Source: Pseudomonas sp. LS.1a (GTDB taxonomy: Bacteria > Pseudomonadota > Gammaproteobacteria > Pseudomonadales > Pseudomonadaceae). Taken from it: a stretch of DNA of 64,000 nucleotides. Under the pieces are notes generated by a model. That model was given only the letters and a program-made list of their open reading frames with translations, made no database searches and was not told the origin of the DNA. The position numbers and the translations under genes were made by a program. Position 1 is the stretch's first letter. Each line of letters starts with the position of its first letter. Below, in pieces: positions 18,782-29,141 of the stretch. The stretch lies in the NCBI RefSeq assembly GCF_022533585.1, contig NZ_CP092827.1:4690001-4754000 (forward strand), written 5' to 3'.

Positions 18782-21700
18782 ATGGCGTTCACCGACCCGT
18801 TCATCCGCCGCCCGGTGCTGGCCAGCGTGGTCAGCCTGCTGATCCTGCTGCTGGGCTTCCAGGCCTGGAACAAGCTGCAGATCCGCCAGTACCCGCAAAT
18901 GGAAAACGCCCTGATCACGGTGACCACTGCCTACCCCGGTGCCAACGCCGAGACCATCCAGGGCTATATCACCCAGCCGCTGCAGCAAAGCCTGGCCAGC
19001 GCCGAAGGCATCGACTACATGACCTCGGTGAGCCGGCAGAACTTCTCGATCATTTCCATCTACGCACGTATCGGCGCTGACAGCGACCGGTTGTTCACCG
19101 AGCTGCTGGCCAAGGCCAACGAAGTGCGCAACAAGCTGCCCCAGGACTCGGAAGACCCGGTACTGAGCAAGGAAGCCGCCGATGCCTCGGCGCTGATGTA
19201 CATCAGTTTCTACAGCAAGGAGATGAGCAACCCGCAAATCACCGACTACCTGTCGCGGGTGATCCAGCCCAAGCTGGCCACCCTGCCGGGCATGGCCGAA
19301 GCGGAGATCCTCGGCAACCAGGTGTTCGCCATGCGCATCTGGATCGACCCGGTGAAACTGGCAGGCTTCGGCCTGTCGGCCACCGACGTGACCAATGCCG
19401 TACGCCGCTACAACTTCCTCTCCGCGGCCGGTGAGGTAAAGGGCGAATACGTGGTCACCAGCATCAACGCCAGCACCGAACTGAAGTCGGCCGAAGCGTT
19501 CGCCGCGCTACCGGTCAAGACCAGTGGCGACAGCCGCGTGTTGCTGGGCGATGTGGCGCGGGTCGAGATGGGTGCGGAAAACTACGACACGGTCAGCTCG
19601 TTCGACGGCACCCCATCGGTGTACATCGGCATCAAGGCTACACCGGCCGCCAACCCGCTGGACGTCATCAAGGAAGTCCGGCGTATCATGCCCGAGCTGG
19701 AAAGCCAGCTGCCCTCGGCGCTGAAGGTATCGATCGCCTACGACGCCACGCTGTTCATCCAGGCCTCCATCGACGAAGTGATCAAGACCCTCGGCGAAGC
19801 GGTACTGATCGTCATCGTGGTGGTGTTCCTGTTCCTCGGTGCCCTGCGCTCGGTGCTGATCCCGGTGGTGACCATCCCGCTGTCGATGATCGGCGTGCTG
19901 TTCTTCATGCAGATGATGGGCTACTCGCTCAACCTGCTGACCCTGCTGGCCATGGTGCTGGCCATCGGCCTGGTGGTGGACGATGCGATTGTCGTGGTGG
20001 AGAACATCCACCGGCACATGGAAGAAGGCAAATCGCCGTTCGACGCGGCCCTTGAGGGCGCCCGGGAAATCGCCATGCCGGTGGTGTCCATGACCATTAC
20101 CCTGGCGGCAGTGTATGCGCCGATCGGCTTCCTTACCGGGCTCACCGGCGCACTGTTCAAGGAGTTTGCCCTGACCTTGGCCGGTGCAGTGATCATCTCC
20201 GGCATCGTTGCCCTCACCCTGTCGCCGATGATGTGTGCCCTGCTGCTGCGCCAGGAGCAGAACCCCAGCGGCCTGGCCCATCGCCTGGACGTGCTGTTCG
20301 AACGCCTGAAGGTGCGCTACCAGCGCCTGCTGCACGCTACCCTCGACAGCCGGCCAGTGGTGCTGGTGTTCGCCGTGATCATCCTGTGCCTGATCCCGGT
20401 GCTGCTGAAGTTCACCCAGAACGAACTGGCGCCCAACGAGGACCAGGGGGTGATCTTCATGATGAGCAGCTCGCCGCAGCCGGCCAACCTTGATTACCTC
20501 AACGCCTACACCGACCAATTCACTCCGCTGTTCAAGGCGTTCCCGGAGTATTACTCGTCATTCCAGATCAACGGCTTCAATGGCGTGCAGACCGGCATCG
20601 GCGGCTTCCTGCTCAAGCCCTGGAACGAGCGCGAGCGCACGCAGATGGAACTGCTGCCGCTGGTGCAGAGCAAGCTTGAGGAAATCAGCGGCCTGCAGAT
20701 CTTCGGCTTCAACCTGCCGTCGCTGCCCGGCACCGGCGAGGGCCTGCCATTCCAGTTCGTGATCAACAGCGCTGGCGACTACCCGGCACTGCTGGATGTG
20801 GCTCAGCGCATCAAGGCCCGCGCCCAGGAGTCCGGCAAGTTCGCCTTCCTCGACATCGACCTGGCCTTCGACAAACCCGAGGTGGTGGTGGACATCGACC
20901 GGGCCAAGGCGGCGCAGATGGGGGTGTCGATGGACACCTTGGGCGGCACCCTGGCGACCTTGCTGGGCGAAGCGGAAATCAACCGTTTCACCCTCGAAGG
21001 CCGCAGCTACAAGGTGATTGCCCAGGTCGAGCGGCCGTACCGCGATAACCCCGGCTGGCTGAACAACTACTACGTGAAGAACGACCAGGGCCAGTTGCTG
21101 CCGCTATCGACCCTGATCACCCTCACCGACCGCGCCCGTCCGCGCCAGCTCAACCAGTTCCAGCAGCTGAATTCGGCGATCATCCAGGGCGTGCCCATGG
21201 TCAGCCTGGGCGAGGCACTGCAGACCGTGCAGGGCATCGCCCGCGAAGAGGCTCCGGAAGGCTTCGCCTTCGACTATGCCGGCGTGGCCCGCCAGTACGT
21301 GCAGGAAGGCAGTGCGCTGTGGGTGACCTTCGGCCTGGCGTTGGCAATCATCTTCCTGGTGCTGGCGGCGCAATTTGAAAGCTTCCGCGACCCGCTGGTG
21401 ATTCTGGTGACCGTGCCGTTGTCGATCTGTGGCGCGCTGCTGCCGCTGTTCCTCGGCGTATCGAGCATGAACATCTACACCCAGGTCGGGCTGGTGACGC
21501 TGATCGGGCTGATCAGCAAGCACGGCATCCTGATTGTCGAGTTTGCCAACCAGTTGCGTGAGGAACGCGGCCTGAGCGTGCGCGAAGCGATCGAGGAAGC
21601 CGCGGCGATTCGCCTGCGACCAGTGCTGATGACCACGGCAGCGATGGTGTTCGGCATGGTGCCGCTGATCCTGGCGACCGGGGCGGGGGCGGTCAGCCGT

Positions 21701-21826
21701 TTTGACATCGGCACGGTGATTGCGACCGGGATGTCGATTGGCACGCTGTTCACCCTGTTTGTGTTGCCTTGTATCTACACCTTGCTGGCGCACAAAGAGG
21801 TGGCCAGACAGACATCGGTTGCCTGA
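18782..21826 (+). CDS. mexW: RND multidrug efflux permease (MexW-like)
   Basis: Inner-membrane proton-drug antiporter of the HAE1 class, 1014 residues, with 12 expected transmembrane helices and two large periplasmic loops. The proton-relay signature is seen in TM4 (GLVVDDAIVVVENIHRHMEE). The N-terminus FTDPFIRRPVLASVVSLLI and the ending domain IRLRPVLMTTAAMVFGMVPL are typical. AGGAGG lies just before the ATG. No outer-membrane factor gene follows, so it probably borrows one such as OprM/TtgC. The substrate range is not predictable from sequence. Confidence 0.9.
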   Translation: MAFTDPFIRRPVLASVVSLLILLLGFQAWNKLQIRQYPQMENALITVTTAYPGANAETIQGYITQPLQQSLASAEGIDYMTSVSRQNFSIISIYARIGADSDRLFTELLAKANEVRNKLPQDSEDPVLSKEAADASALMYISFYSKEMSNPQITDYLSRVIQPKLATLPGMAEAEILGNQVFAMRIWIDPVKLAGFGLSATDVTNAVRRYNFLSAAGEVKGEYVVTSINASTELKSAEAFAALPVKTSGDSRVLLGDVARVEMGAENYDTVSSFDGTPSVYIGIKATPAANPLDVIKEVRRIMPELESQLPSALKVSIAYDATLFIQASIDEVIKTLGEAVLIVIVVVFLFLGALRSVLIPVVTIPLSMIGVLFFMQMMGYSLNLLTLLAMVLAIGLVVDDAIVVVENIHRHMEEGKSPFDAALEGAREIAMPVVSMTITLAAVYAPIGFLTGLTGALFKEFALTLAGAVIISGIVALTLSPMMCALLLRQEQNPSGLAHRLDVLFERLKVRYQRLLHATLDSRPVVLVFAVIILCLIPVLLKFTQNELAPNEDQGVIFMMSSSPQPANLDYLNAYTDQFTPLFKAFPEYYSSFQINGFNGVQTGIGGFLLKPWNERERTQMELLPLVQSKLEEISGLQIFGFNLPSLPGTGEGLPFQFVINSAGDYPALLDVAQRIKARAQESGKFAFLDIDLAFDKPEVVVDIDRAKAAQMGVSMDTLGGTLATLLGEAEINRFTLEGRSYKVIAQVERPYRDNPGWLNNYYVKNDQGQLLPLSTLITLTDRARPRQLNQFQQLNSAIIQGVPMVSLGEALQTVQGIAREEAPEGFAFDYAGVARQYVQEGSALWVTFGLALAIIFLVLAAQFESFRDPLVILVTVPLSICGALLPLFLGVSSMNIYTQVGLVTLIGLISKHGILIVEFANQLREERGLSVREAIEEAAAIRLRPVLMTTAAMVFGMVPLILATGAGAVSRFDIGTVIATGMSIGTLFTLFVLPCIYTLLAHKEVARQTSVA

Positions 21827-21827
21827 A

Positions 21828-21926
21828 CCGGCCTCTTCGCGGGTAAAACCGCTCCCACAGGTACGGCACCGGTATCCGAAATTGGTGCAGTACCTGTGGG
21901 AGCGGGTTTACCCGCGAAGAGGCCGG
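21828..21926. repeat. REP pair (class B)
   Basis: CCGGCCTCTTCGCGGGTAAA ... TTTACCCGCGAAGAGGCCGG with CCGCTCCCACAGGTAC / GTACCTGTGGGAGCGG inside. It starts at the mexW stop codon and probably acts as the 3' end of that transcript. Confidence 0.9.
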
Positions 21927-21937
21927 CAATGCAGAAG

Positions 21938-21979
21938 CAAAAATGCCAGAGGCCCCGCAATCGCGAGGCCTCTGGCATC
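21938..21979 (-). terminator. Rho-independent terminator of the inaA operon
   Basis: On the minus strand GATGCCAGAGGCCTCGCG pairs with a GGGGCCTCTGGCAT arm and ends in TTTTTGC. It closes the leftward operon ending with the small exported protein. Confidence 0.85.
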
Positions 21980-21993
21980 CATCTACACCGGGT

Positions 21994-22227
21994 TCAACCG
22001 AACGGCCGCAACCCCTGGCGCATGCCGAACAGGAATAGCAGCAGGTCCTGATCCGGCGCGACCTCGGCCTGTTGCTGCGGTTTCACTTCCCGCGGCAACG
22101 CGCACTGGTCAGCCGTCTCGGCCTTGCTGAACACTGTCGGCCTCGGCTCTTCCCAGGCGGCCACCGCCACGGTGGTCACCGCCAGGCCAGCTACCAGGAA
22201 CAAAGCTCGAGCTATTTCTAGTTTCAT
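21994..22227 (-). CDS. Small exported protein, unknown function
   Basis: Protein of 77 residues with a clear signal peptide (MKLEIARALFLVAGLAVTTV, cleavage probably near AVA-AW at ~24). A mature part of about 53 residues is rich in Glu/Gln, has one cysteine (DQCALP) and a hydrophobic LLLFLFGM patch. The ATG overlaps the stop of the InaA kinase gene, so the two are translationally coupled in the methyltransferase-inaA operon. It ends just before a terminator. I do not recognise the family. Confidence 0.75.
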   Translation of the reverse strand: MKLEIARALFLVAGLAVTTVAVAAWEEPRPTVFSKAETADQCALPREVKPQQQAEVAPDQDLLLFLFGMRQGLRPFG

Positions 22228-22925
22228 TGCCCTAACCCTTTGACAGCGCTGCCAAACGCCATCTGGTAAAAGTAGAGCAGGGTTTGCCATTCTGCGTCAT
22301 TGATCGACGAATGGCGGCGCAGCTGGCGCAGGTCATTGCCCGCCGCGCGCTGGCAGCTGATACGTCGCCGACACTTTTCCAGGTCCAGCAGCGCGACTTC
22401 GACCCGAGCCTGCTCACCCTCGCCAATTACCTTGATGAACACGTGCTTGCCATACAGGCAGCCGTGCTGCCAGTGCCCCAGGTGCATCCGCGCCAGGTTG
22501 TCCGCCAGGTCCTTGAGCATGCGCTCATGCACCACCTGCGGGTAACGCTCGCGGGCACCTTCGGCATGCCAGGTGTCGAGCTCGACGAAACCGTCGAGTG
22601 CTTCGCTCACCAGCAGCGCACGCCACTGGTGGTCGGCATCACGCTCGGCGCCACAGAAGACGATGCGCGGTACGCGCACGCCCAGTTGCTCGAAGCTGTT
22701 CAGCGCATCGAGTTCACGCAATACGGTTGGCCGACCGAAAGGGTGCAGCAGGCTCCGGTAGATATGCCCGACCTGGCGCTTGGCATACAGCAGCTTGCCA
22801 TTGCCATCGTTGAGGCGTTGCACACCACTCTCGCCACCACGGCGCTGGTTAGGCTCCTCGACCCACTCGCCCTGCTGGCGCCAGTAAAAATCGAACCGCG
22901 ACTCCCCTTTCTGGGCTACAGCCAT
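22224..22925 (-). CDS. inaA: InaA-family lipopolysaccharide kinase-like protein
   Basis: Kinase-fold protein of 233 residues (Kdo/WaaP-InaA family). Catalytic-loop residues are recognisable in HLGHWQHGCLYGKHVFIK, and the metal-binding LLDLEKCRRR follows. It is expected to phosphorylate core heptose/Kdo or an unknown envelope target on the cytoplasmic side. A TTG at 22928 directly precedes the ATG at 22925, which is used here (AAGGGG upstream). It lies 6 bp from the methyltransferase gene. The colRS-methyltransferase-inaA order is the one reported for P. putida. Confidence 0.85.
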   Translation of the reverse strand: MAVAQKGESRFDFYWRQQGEWVEEPNQRRGGESGVQRLNDGNGKLLYAKRQVGHIYRSLLHPFGRPTVLRELDALNSFEQLGVRVPRIVFCGAERDADHQWRALLVSEALDGFVELDTWHAEGARERYPQVVHERMLKDLADNLARMHLGHWQHGCLYGKHVFIKVIGEGEQARVEVALLDLEKCRRRISCQRAAGNDLRQLRRHSSINDAEWQTLLYFYQMAFGSAVKGLGQ

Positions 22926-22931
22926 CAAACA

Positions 22932-23615
22932 CTACCCCTTACGCAATACATAGACCCGCCACATGGCATAGAACGGCAGGAAGTCGAGGCGTTCCTGGAT
23001 TCTGAAGCCGGCGGCTCGGAATTCTTCTTCGACCGTTTCGGCCGGTAACACAAATCGGTTCTGGTAATTGTCCTGGTCGCCCTTCCTGGCGCTGCGACGC
23101 TGTTCCAGCTTCTTCCGGCGCCAGGCTTTGAAATTACCGTCCACCCACAATGACAGGATCACACTATCACGGCTAACCCGTTGAAATTCCGAAAGAATGG
23201 TTTTTCTGTGGGCCGCTTCGCCAATGTGGTGGAACAGGCGCATGCAGAAAATGCTGTCCACCGAGTTGTCTGGCAAGTCGATGGCAAACGCCGATGTCTG
23301 CAAAGGACGTACCCGCGCCACCACCTCTGGCGGTTGCGCGGTACAGGCTGTCTCGATCATCGCTTCGGAGTTGTCGGCGCCGATGATCACCCGGTTGGGC
23401 TTTTCTGCCAGCAACGGCCAGAAGCGGCCGGCACCGCATGGCAGGTCGAGGACCAGGCCAGGCTCACCCGCCAATGCCAGGGCGCGACGCGCCAGCTGCT
23501 CATCTCGCTTGTGGGAAAGGCGACGCGCCAGGCCATCCTGGTGCTTGAGAAAGTACTCGCGCGCATGTTCTTTGTCGTACTTCTCGGAAAATTCAAGCTT
23601 GATGGGGCTACGCAT
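22932..23615 (-). CDS. Class I SAM-dependent methyltransferase
   Basis: Methyltransferase of 227 residues. Motif I is VLDLPCGAGRFWPLLAE (about 55-71), motif II region IIGADNSEAMIE (about 77-88), and post-motif DNSVDSIFCMRLFHHI (about 116-131). It heads the operon with inaA and the small exported protein. A perfect ColR-box match lies 67 bp upstream, so it is probably ColR-controlled. Substrate unknown; the context suggests an envelope lipid or LPS-related molecule. Confidence 0.87.
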   Translation of the reverse strand: MRSPIKLEFSEKYDKEHAREYFLKHQDGLARRLSHKRDEQLARRALALAGEPGLVLDLPCGAGRFWPLLAEKPNRVIIGADNSEAMIETACTAQPPEVVARVRPLQTSAFAIDLPDNSVDSIFCMRLFHHIGEAAHRKTILSEFQRVSRDSVILSLWVDGNFKAWRRKKLEQRRSARKGDQDNYQNRFVLPAETVEEEFRAAGFRIQERLDFLPFYAMWRVYVLRKG

Positions 23616-23681
23616 TGGGCATCTCCTGACTCCATTCCGCCCACATTAGGTAAGCGAGCGTAGGAATCAGGTCATGCCGAT

Positions 23682-23697
23682 GTGAAAAAAATGTTGA
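23682..23697 (-). promoter_or_regulatory. ColR-binding site upstream of the methyltransferase operon
   Basis: Read on the minus strand, TCAACATTTTTTTCAC fits the published ColR consensus (T/C)(T/C)NA(C/G)NN(T/C)TTTTTCAC at every position. It is 66 bases upstream of the ATG at 23615 and points towards it. Confidence 0.8.
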
Positions 23698-23725
23698 GCC
23701 CCGCATGACCTGTTACGACAAATTA

Positions 23726-25033
23726 CTAGACCAAAGCCTCCGGGTCGCCCTTGGCCGCAGTATTGCTCAGGTCCACCCTGAAACGGCAGCCGTGCGGCAA
23801 GGTCGATGTCAGGGTGACACGCCAGCCCTGGTCGTCACAGATCCGCTGCACCAGCGACAGGCCCAGGCCCAGGCCCTCGCCGCGCCGCTCATCGCCGCGC
23901 ACGAACGGCCGGAACATCGCCTCGCGCTGTTCTTCCGGGATACCCACGCCACTGTCCTCTACGCTGAAACCGTTGGCTTCCAGGCTCAGGCGGATGTAGC
24001 CGCTGTCGGTGTAATGCGCAGCATTGCGCAGCAAGTTGCCCATCACCGACTGCAGGAAGGTGGCGTTGTACAGCACCGGGCTGGCACTGACGCGGCCATC
24101 GAAATACAAGGCCAGGCCTTTCTGCTCGATGGTGTCGCGCCAGACCCCGACGAGTTCGTCGGCCACTTCCCGCAGGGTGGCCCGTGAAGCCACCGCGCCC
24201 TCGTCGCGCTGTGCCCGGGCCAGCATCAGAAAGGTCTTGACCAGTTCACGCATTTCTTCCGTGGCACGCGCCACACGTTCCACCTGGCTGCGCGAGCGGG
24301 CGTCCAGCGTCGGGTTCTCCATCAGCAGTTCGCACGAAGTGGCCAGCACCATCAAGGGCGTGCGCAGTTCGTGGCTGACGTCGCTGGTGAACAACCGTTC
24401 GCGGGTCAGCGCATCGCGCAGGCGGCCCAAGGTATCGTCGAAGGCTACCGCCAGCTGGCCGACTTCGTCCGCGGCATAGTCCGGCGCCAGCGGCGGGGCC
24501 AGGCCCAGCAACTGGTCGCGGTGACGAACCTGGCGCGCCAGGCGGATCACCGGCGCCATCACCCGACGCGCCACCAACCAGCCGAGGATGACCGCCAGCA
24601 CCAGGCTGAGCACGAAGCCCACTACCACTACCGCAAACAGCACGCGCTCGCGCTCTTCGAAGTCGCTCTGGTCCTGCAGCAGCACATAACGGCGGCCATC
24701 GACGATCTCGACCATGGCGTGGTACGACAGCTGGTCGCGGAATACCTCGTGGAAGCCGCGGTCGAGATGACGCAGGTCCTTGGGCAGCTCGAAGTCGTCA
24801 CGCCCGCCACTGAAGTAGAACAACTGGTCGGGGCGTGGCCGGTGGCTCCAGTCGCTGACGCTGTCCATGCGCAGCAGGCGCTGCAGGTCACCGCCCAGCA
24901 CCGAGGAAATCAGCCGCTCTTCGACCAGGTGCACGGTGCCGACAATGCCGAAGGCGAAGGCCCCGGCCACCAACGCGCTCATCAGGGCAAAGGCGATGAT
25001 GATGCGCTGGGCAAGGCTTTGCTTAAACTCCAT
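23726..25033 (-). CDS. colS: Sensor histidine kinase ColS
   Basis: Inner-membrane sensor kinase of 435 residues that, with ColR, responds to excess iron, zinc and other metals. TM1 at about 10-33, periplasmic domain to ~130, TM2 at about 131-153, HAMP, then HisKA with H221 (SDVSHELRTPL), and HATPase with N, G1 (DSGVGIP) and G2 (GLGLGLSL) boxes. The periplasmic ExxE metal motif is E126-E127-R128-E129, with E38, H95, E96 and H105 also present. The ATG at 25033 overlaps the colR stop by 11 bases; a longer frame from 25066 is less likely. Confidence 0.95.
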   Translation of the reverse strand: MEFKQSLAQRIIIAFALMSALVAGAFAFGIVGTVHLVEERLISSVLGGDLQRLLRMDSVSDWSHRPRPDQLFYFSGGRDDFELPKDLRHLDRGFHEVFRDQLSYHAMVEIVDGRRYVLLQDQSDFEERERVLFAVVVVGFVLSLVLAVILGWLVARRVMAPVIRLARQVRHRDQLLGLAPPLAPDYAADEVGQLAVAFDDTLGRLRDALTRERLFTSDVSHELRTPLMVLATSCELLMENPTLDARSRSQVERVARATEEMRELVKTFLMLARAQRDEGAVASRATLREVADELVGVWRDTIEQKGLALYFDGRVSASPVLYNATFLQSVMGNLLRNAAHYTDSGYIRLSLEANGFSVEDSGVGIPEEQREAMFRPFVRGDERRGEGLGLGLSLVQRICDDQGWRVTLTSTLPHGCRFRVDLSNTAAKGDPEALV

Positions 25034-25706
25034 CACGGCCCTCGGCGAGGCGATAGCCGACGCCATGGACGGTATGCAGCAGCGGTTTTTCGAACGGTTT
25101 GTCGATCACCTGGCGCAGTTGGTGCACGTGGCTGCGCAGGCTGTCGCTGTCGGGGCAATCATCGCCCCACAGGGCTTCCTCCAGCACTTCGCGGCGCAAT
25201 ACGTGCGGGCTTTTCTGCATCAGCACCGCCAGCAGCTTGAGGCCGACCGGGTTGAGCTTGAGCAGGCGGCCCTGGCGGCTGACTTCAAGGGTGTCGAGGT
25301 CATAGCTGAGGTCGGCCACCTGCAGGGTGCGGCGCCCGCCACCCTGGGCTCGGCGCAGCACAGCTTCGATGCGGGCTGCCAGCTCCGACAGGGCGAAGGG
25401 CTTGAGCAGGTAGTCGTCGGCACCGGAGCGGAAGCCTTGCAGGCGGTCGTCCAGTTGGTCGCGGGCGGTGAGCATGATCACCGGCGTGTCACGGCGGGCG
25501 TCTTCGCGCAGGCGCTTGCACAGGGTATAGCCGTCGATGCCGGGCAGCATGATGTCGAGCACGATCAGGTCGTAGTGCTCGGTGGCAGCCAGGTGCAGGC
25601 CGGACAGGCCATCCTGGGCGCAGTCGACGGTGTAGCCTTTCATGCCCAGGTAATCGGCCAGGTTGGCCAGGATATCGCGGTTGTCTTCAACCAAAAGAAT
25701 GCGCAT
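25023..25706 (-). CDS. colR: OmpR-family response regulator ColR
   Basis: DNA-binding response regulator of 227 residues. The receiver domain has D51 as phosphoacceptor (DLIVLDIMLPGIDGY), T/S and K102-region residues (MLTARD, YLLKPF). The C-terminal winged helix ends in HTVHGVGYRLAE. AGGAG sits before the ATG at 25706; a long upstream extension to 26093 in the same frame overlaps the divergent PAP2 gene and is rejected. It controls envelope genes through the box seen at 25805-25820 and 23682-23697. Confidence 0.95.
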   Translation of the reverse strand: MRILLVEDNRDILANLADYLGMKGYTVDCAQDGLSGLHLAATEHYDLIVLDIMLPGIDGYTLCKRLREDARRDTPVIMLTARDQLDDRLQGFRSGADDYLLKPFALSELAARIEAVLRRAQGGGRRTLQVADLSYDLDTLEVSRQGRLLKLNPVGLKLLAVLMQKSPHVLRREVLEEALWGDDCPDSDSLRSHVHQLRQVIDKPFEKPLLHTVHGVGYRLAEGRDGV

Positions 25707-25804
25707 CGGTTTCTCCTGTGCGGCGCTTCTCGCTGTGGTGCGCGGCAGGCGCAGCTTAAGGCCTATGCCTGCAGGGTGCCAGCCCCAGGGATAATTCACC
25801 GCAC

Positions 25805-25820
25805 TTGACGGTTTTTTCAC
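25805..25820 (+). promoter_or_regulatory. ColR-binding site upstream of the PAP2 gene
   Basis: TTGACGGTTTTTTCAC fits the ColR consensus at every position. It is 69 bases upstream of the PAP2 ATG at 25890 and oriented towards it, the same geometry as the site at 23682-23697. Confidence 0.8.
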
Positions 25821-25889
25821 TGATCCTTCACGGACACAGGATAGCGGGCGGTCGACAATGCCCGATCTTTTTCGCGCCCTGGAGCCGTC

Positions 25890-26618
25890 ATGCAGCAACC
25901 AACCCGCCCTCGCCCGATCAATTTCTGGCTGTACCTTGGGCTCCCCCTGGCGACCGCGCTGGGCTTGATCCTGCTGGAACTGACCTCGATCGACATGGAC
26001 ATTGCCAACCTGTTCTTCGACCCTGCTGCCGGGCAGTTCATCGGCCGCCACAGTTATTTGCTGGAGAACATCCTGCATGACCGGGTCAAGCAAGTGGTGA
26101 TCCTGCTGGGCGTGCTGTCGCTACTGACCTTTGCCGCCAGCTTCTTCGTGAAGCGCCTGTTCGGCTGGCGCCGTGAACTGGGCTGCCTGGTGCTGGCACT
26201 GGGCCTGTCCACGGCGTTTGTCACGCCGCTGAAAAAGGTCACCCAGGTGCAGTGCCCGTGGAGCCTGACCCAGTTTGGCGGCACCGAGACCTACAGCAAG
26301 CTGCTGGAACCGCGACCGGCAACCGAAAAGCCCGGGCTGTGCTGGCCGGGCGGGCATGCGGCGACCGGGTTCTGCCTGTTTGGCTTGTTCTTCATGCTGC
26401 GTGACCGCAAGCCGCGGCTGGCGCGGGTGGCATTTGCAGTGGCGCTGATAGCCGGCTCAGTGCTGTCGGTTGGCAGGATGATGCAAGGGGCGCACTTCCT
26501 TTCGCATAACGTGTGGACGGCGGTGTTCTGCTGGTTGATCGGGTTGGGGTCGTATTACCTGGTTCTGTATCGTCGGGGAATGGCTGAGGTACCTGCCGCT
26601 GAGCGTAGCGTCGCCTGA
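25890..26618 (+). CDS. PAP2-family membrane phosphatase
   Basis: Inner-membrane phosphatase of 242 residues with about six hydrophobic segments. PAP2 motifs: a lysine-bearing LKKVTQVQCPWSL (motif 1 region), CWPGGHAATGF (motif 2, PSGH variant), and SVGRMMQGAHFLSH (motif 3 with R and H). Relatives remove phosphate from lipid A, undecaprenyl diphosphate or phosphatidylglycerol-phosphate. It is divergent from colR with a ColR box in between, so an envelope-remodelling role under metal stress is likely. Exact substrate unknown. Confidence 0.87.
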   Translation: MQQPTRPRPINFWLYLGLPLATALGLILLELTSIDMDIANLFFDPAAGQFIGRHSYLLENILHDRVKQVVILLGVLSLLTFAASFFVKRLFGWRRELGCLVLALGLSTAFVTPLKKVTQVQCPWSLTQFGGTETYSKLLEPRPATEKPGLCWPGGHAATGFCLFGLFFMLRDRKPRLARVAFAVALIAGSVLSVGRMMQGAHFLSHNVWTAVFCWLIGLGSYYLVLYRRGMAEVPAAERSVA

Positions 26619-26703
26619 CCCAGGGGCCGCATTGCGGCCCTTTCGCCGGGAGATGGGCTCAAGGCTACCAGGTGCCTGTCTTGAGTTTTGAGGTGGTGCG
26701 TAA

Positions 26704-26923
26704 ATCGAGCGCCGCCCGCGCGGCGCATCGCGAGCGAAGCTCGCTCCTACATCTGTTTCGGGCCAGTATCGCCTGTGCCAGCGCGCGCGACCGCCTTGTT
26801 TGTACGACGCGATATCGAACCATGCGCCAAGGCGTTCGCGCGCAAATCCCACAGGAATAATTGGCCCGAAACAAATGTAGGAGCGAGCTTCGCTCGCGAT
26901 GCGCCGCGCGGGCGGCGCTCGAT
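26704..26923. repeat. Long inverted repeat (REP class C doublet)
   Basis: Two 62-base arms, 26704-26765 and 26862-26923, are inverted copies with a single mismatch. Each contains two nested palindromes (GCGCCGCCCGCGCGGCGC and GCGAGCGAAGCTCGC). The 96-base centre has no gene. It fills most of the 393-bp gap 26619-27011; the remainder is the groEL terminator. The outer end shares sequence with the palindrome at 2290-2339. Confidence 0.9.
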
Positions 26924-26952
26924 CTCCCAGGCGCCACACAACCCACGACAAT

Positions 26953-26985
26953 AAAAAAGCCCCGGCTCTCACGAGCCGGGGCTTT
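26953..26985 (-). terminator. Rho-independent terminator of groESL
   Basis: On the minus strand AAAGCCCCGGCT-CGTGAG-AGCCGGGGCTTTTTT is a long GC stem followed by T residues, 27 bases after the groEL stop. Confidence 0.9.
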
Positions 26986-27011
26986 CTGATGGTGCAGGGG
27001 GTAAGGCTGGC

Positions 27012-28658
<1,647 letters not shown>

Positions 28659-28700
28659 TTAATCCTTGGAATTCTTTGGAGTAACGGGAAGTCGGGGAAA

Positions 28701-28994
28701 TCAGCCTTCGATAACGGCGAGAATTTCGTTCTCGGCCATGACCAGCAGGTCTTCGCCATCGACTTTCACGGTGTTGCTGCCCGAGTAAGGGCCGAAAACC
28801 ACTTTGTCACCCACTTTCACGGCCAGCGCACGCACTTCGCCGTTGTCCAGGATGCGACCGGTGCCGACGGCGACAACTTCGCCGCGGTTTGGTTTTTCAG
28901 CGGCCGAACCTGGCAGGACGATACCGCCAGCGGTTTTCGATTCTTCTTCGCTGCGACGGATGACTACGCGGTCATGCAGAGGACGAAGCTTCAT
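28701..28994 (-). CDS. groS: Co-chaperonin GroES (10 kDa)
   Basis: Heptameric lid of GroEL, 97 residues. It begins [18 protein letters not shown]; the mobile loop [13 protein letters not shown] contacts GroEL. It is first in the operon. A GGGAGAG SD precedes the ATG at 28994. The upstream in-frame extension to 29162 lacks similarity to GroES. A sigma-32-like promoter lies about 150 bases upstream. Confidence 0.99.
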   Translation of the reverse strand: MKLRPLHDRVVIRRSEEESKTAGGIVLPGSAAEKPNRGEVVAVGTGRILDNGEVRALAVKVGDKVVFGPYSGSNTVKVDGEDLLVMAENEILAVIEG

Positions 28995-29141
28995 TGTCGA
29001 TCTCTCCCAAATAGTGGTTTTCATCGGCCGGTGTCGACACCGGCGGGTTGATGCTGTCCGGCGTTGCCGGGGGTGGCCCGCAATGGGCGAACCACCTGAG
29101 TTATGCCTGGTGTTGCCACCAGAAACCTTGCGGTGACCACT

